A DNA stretch of 64,000 bases from Psychroserpens algicola. GTDB taxonomy: Bacteria; Bacteroidota; Bacteroidia; Flavobacteriales; Flavobacteriaceae. Shown piece by piece: positions 63,414-64,000 of the stretch; position 1 is the first letter of the stretch; each line of letters begins with the position of its first letter. The notes beneath the pieces are model-generated. The model saw nothing but the letters and a program-made list of their open reading frames with translations, was not told where the DNA came from and searched no databases. The stretch lies in NCBI RefSeq assembly GCF_014526325.1, contig NZ_JACNMJ010000002.1, forward strand, positions 62,001-126,000, read 5' to 3'. A program made the position numbers and the translations under genes.

Positions 63414-64000
63414 TTAATTTTTTAATGTACAATTACCATCTGTGAGTTTGACGTCTTTAAACCGTTCCCAAATTGCCTCATCAAAATCTAATGGTGATAA
63501 CTTAAACATAATATTGGTTCTATTAGAGGCGATGCAATGGTATAATTTCACTTGAACATTTAAAGTGATTATCGCTTCAGAATTAAATGAATCATAAACT
63601 TTTAGTTTGCCAATAAAATCACTAGCGGCATCACCTTTAGCATTAATAACGAGAACAGTAGTTTCAGGAACTTCAAAATCTTTCTTTTTATTAACGGCTT
63701 TCATGAGTCCGTCATAATACAATTTCAACTGCTGTTCTAAATCTTTTGCCGATGGTTTCTGAATACTATCAACATGCCACACAAACATATAGCACCAAAA
63801 ATCATCATGGTCTATTGCTCTCCATTGCTTTGCAAATCTAAGATCTTCATATCCTGTATAATTGATTTCAGGAGCAAATCCTATCGGAAATTTAATAATT
63901 TCTTTGAGCCATGTTGTATCCGATTCTAGTACGCCTAAAGACGCTTCATCTTGTCCGAAACTCATAACGGAGACCATCAGAAAAGTAAAGCTAAGTAAGA
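63414..64000 (-). CDS. Exported protein, unknown function, start beyond right edge
   Basis: At least 195 residues; the frame stays open to the right end. Translating the last bases gives a hydrophobic segment LSFTFLMVSVMSFGQ before DEASLG, which is the end of a signal peptide, so the internal ATG at 63977 is not the true start. The mature part has no recognised motif, with Trp-rich RFAKQWRAIDHDDFW and a Cys near the end. The zinc-ribbon gene follows. Confidence 0.75.
   Translation of the reverse strand, partial: LLSFTFLMVSVMSFGQDEASLGVLESDTTWLKEIIKFPIGFAPEINYTGYEDLRFAKQWRAIDHDDFWCYMFVWHVDSIQKPSAKDLEQQLKLYYDGLMKAVNKKKDFEVPETTVLVINAKGDAASDFIGKLKVYDSFNSEAIITLNVQVKLYHCIASNRTNIMFKLSPLDFDEAIWERFKDVKLTDGNCTLKN

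Noticed and set aside
1-64000. CRISPR arrays, insertion sequences, prophage
   Set aside because: No regularly spaced repeats, transposase or integrase motifs, or phage structural genes were seen.

Overview
The window looks like a chromosomal segment of a marine-type Flavobacteriaceae (Bacteroidota). The evidence is low GC, family-typical genes (DUF721/RecF pair, Flavobacteriia-type MutL, methylmalonyl-CoA mutase as two subunits, bacillithiol gene bshA, NagZ/beta-lactamase fusion, LptD next to RidA, DUF6122, WbqC, DUF4159, DUF5683) and promoters that fit the Bacteroidota pattern TTTG-N19-21-TAnnTTTG. I see no insertion sequence, prophage, integrase, CRISPR array, rRNA or plasmid marker. Most of the window is dense, conserved housekeeping DNA.

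Layout. 0-5 kb: the end of ndk and its terminator, then a leftward block of a membrane protein, penicillin acylase, DUF721 protein, lipoprotein and recF. 5-11.5 kb: a rightward block with a TPR protein and ribH, then two related small membrane proteins, mutL, two rhomboid proteases and an EEP-family nuclease, probably from a promoter near 6.37 kb. 11.5-17 kb: leftward DUF6122, wbqC, lepB, dapB, DUF5683, parB, parA. 17-26.5 kb: leftward unknown membrane and outer-membrane proteins, both methylmalonyl-CoA mutase subunits with two lipoproteins between them, a DivIC/FtsB protein, uridine kinase, and a lipoprotein cytochrome c with a PQQ-type sugar dehydrogenase. 26.6-28.2 kb: tRNA-Pro, tRNA-Arg and their terminator, then two poorly known genes. 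This is the most accessory-looking spot.

28-36.5 kb: leftward THUMP-like methyltransferase, AI-2E exporter, SPOUT methyltransferase, DUF4159 protein, rsmE, parvulin, RidA and lptD. 36.5-49.5 kb: rightward amidase, MlaD protein, an Fe-S redox pair with a small exported protein between its members, two PH-domain proteins, serB, the NagZ/beta-lactamase fusion and bshA. 49.5-59.9 kb: mixed strands, with DUF421 and EEP proteins, a cytosolic Cys-rich copper-storage protein with a palindrome upstream, a GH3-type acyl-adenylate enzyme, a secreted HExxH protein, a radical SAM/TIGR03915 DNA-repair pair, an FAD/NAD(P) protein, a DUF1853 protein and a DEAD-box helicase. 59.9-64 kb: a possible structured RNA and small stress or envelope genes (F420-type reductase, hydrophilic protein, a 50-residue YqaE/Pmp3 protein, PepSY-like, DUF4251, TMEM175-like channel, zinc ribbon), ending in a gene cut by the right edge.

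Functional themes are envelope building (LptD, amidase, MlaD, SPase I, rhomboids, NagZ), DNA maintenance (RecF, MutL, ParAB, radical SAM repair), RNA modification and propionate metabolism. I found no clear new multi-gene system. The best leads are a MutL that lacks the usual endonuclease residues, a possible structured RNA at 59.95-60.05 kb, two palindromic putative operators (upstream of the copper protein and of the radical SAM pair), and a HicB-like orphan whose first possible start lies in a terminator T-tract.
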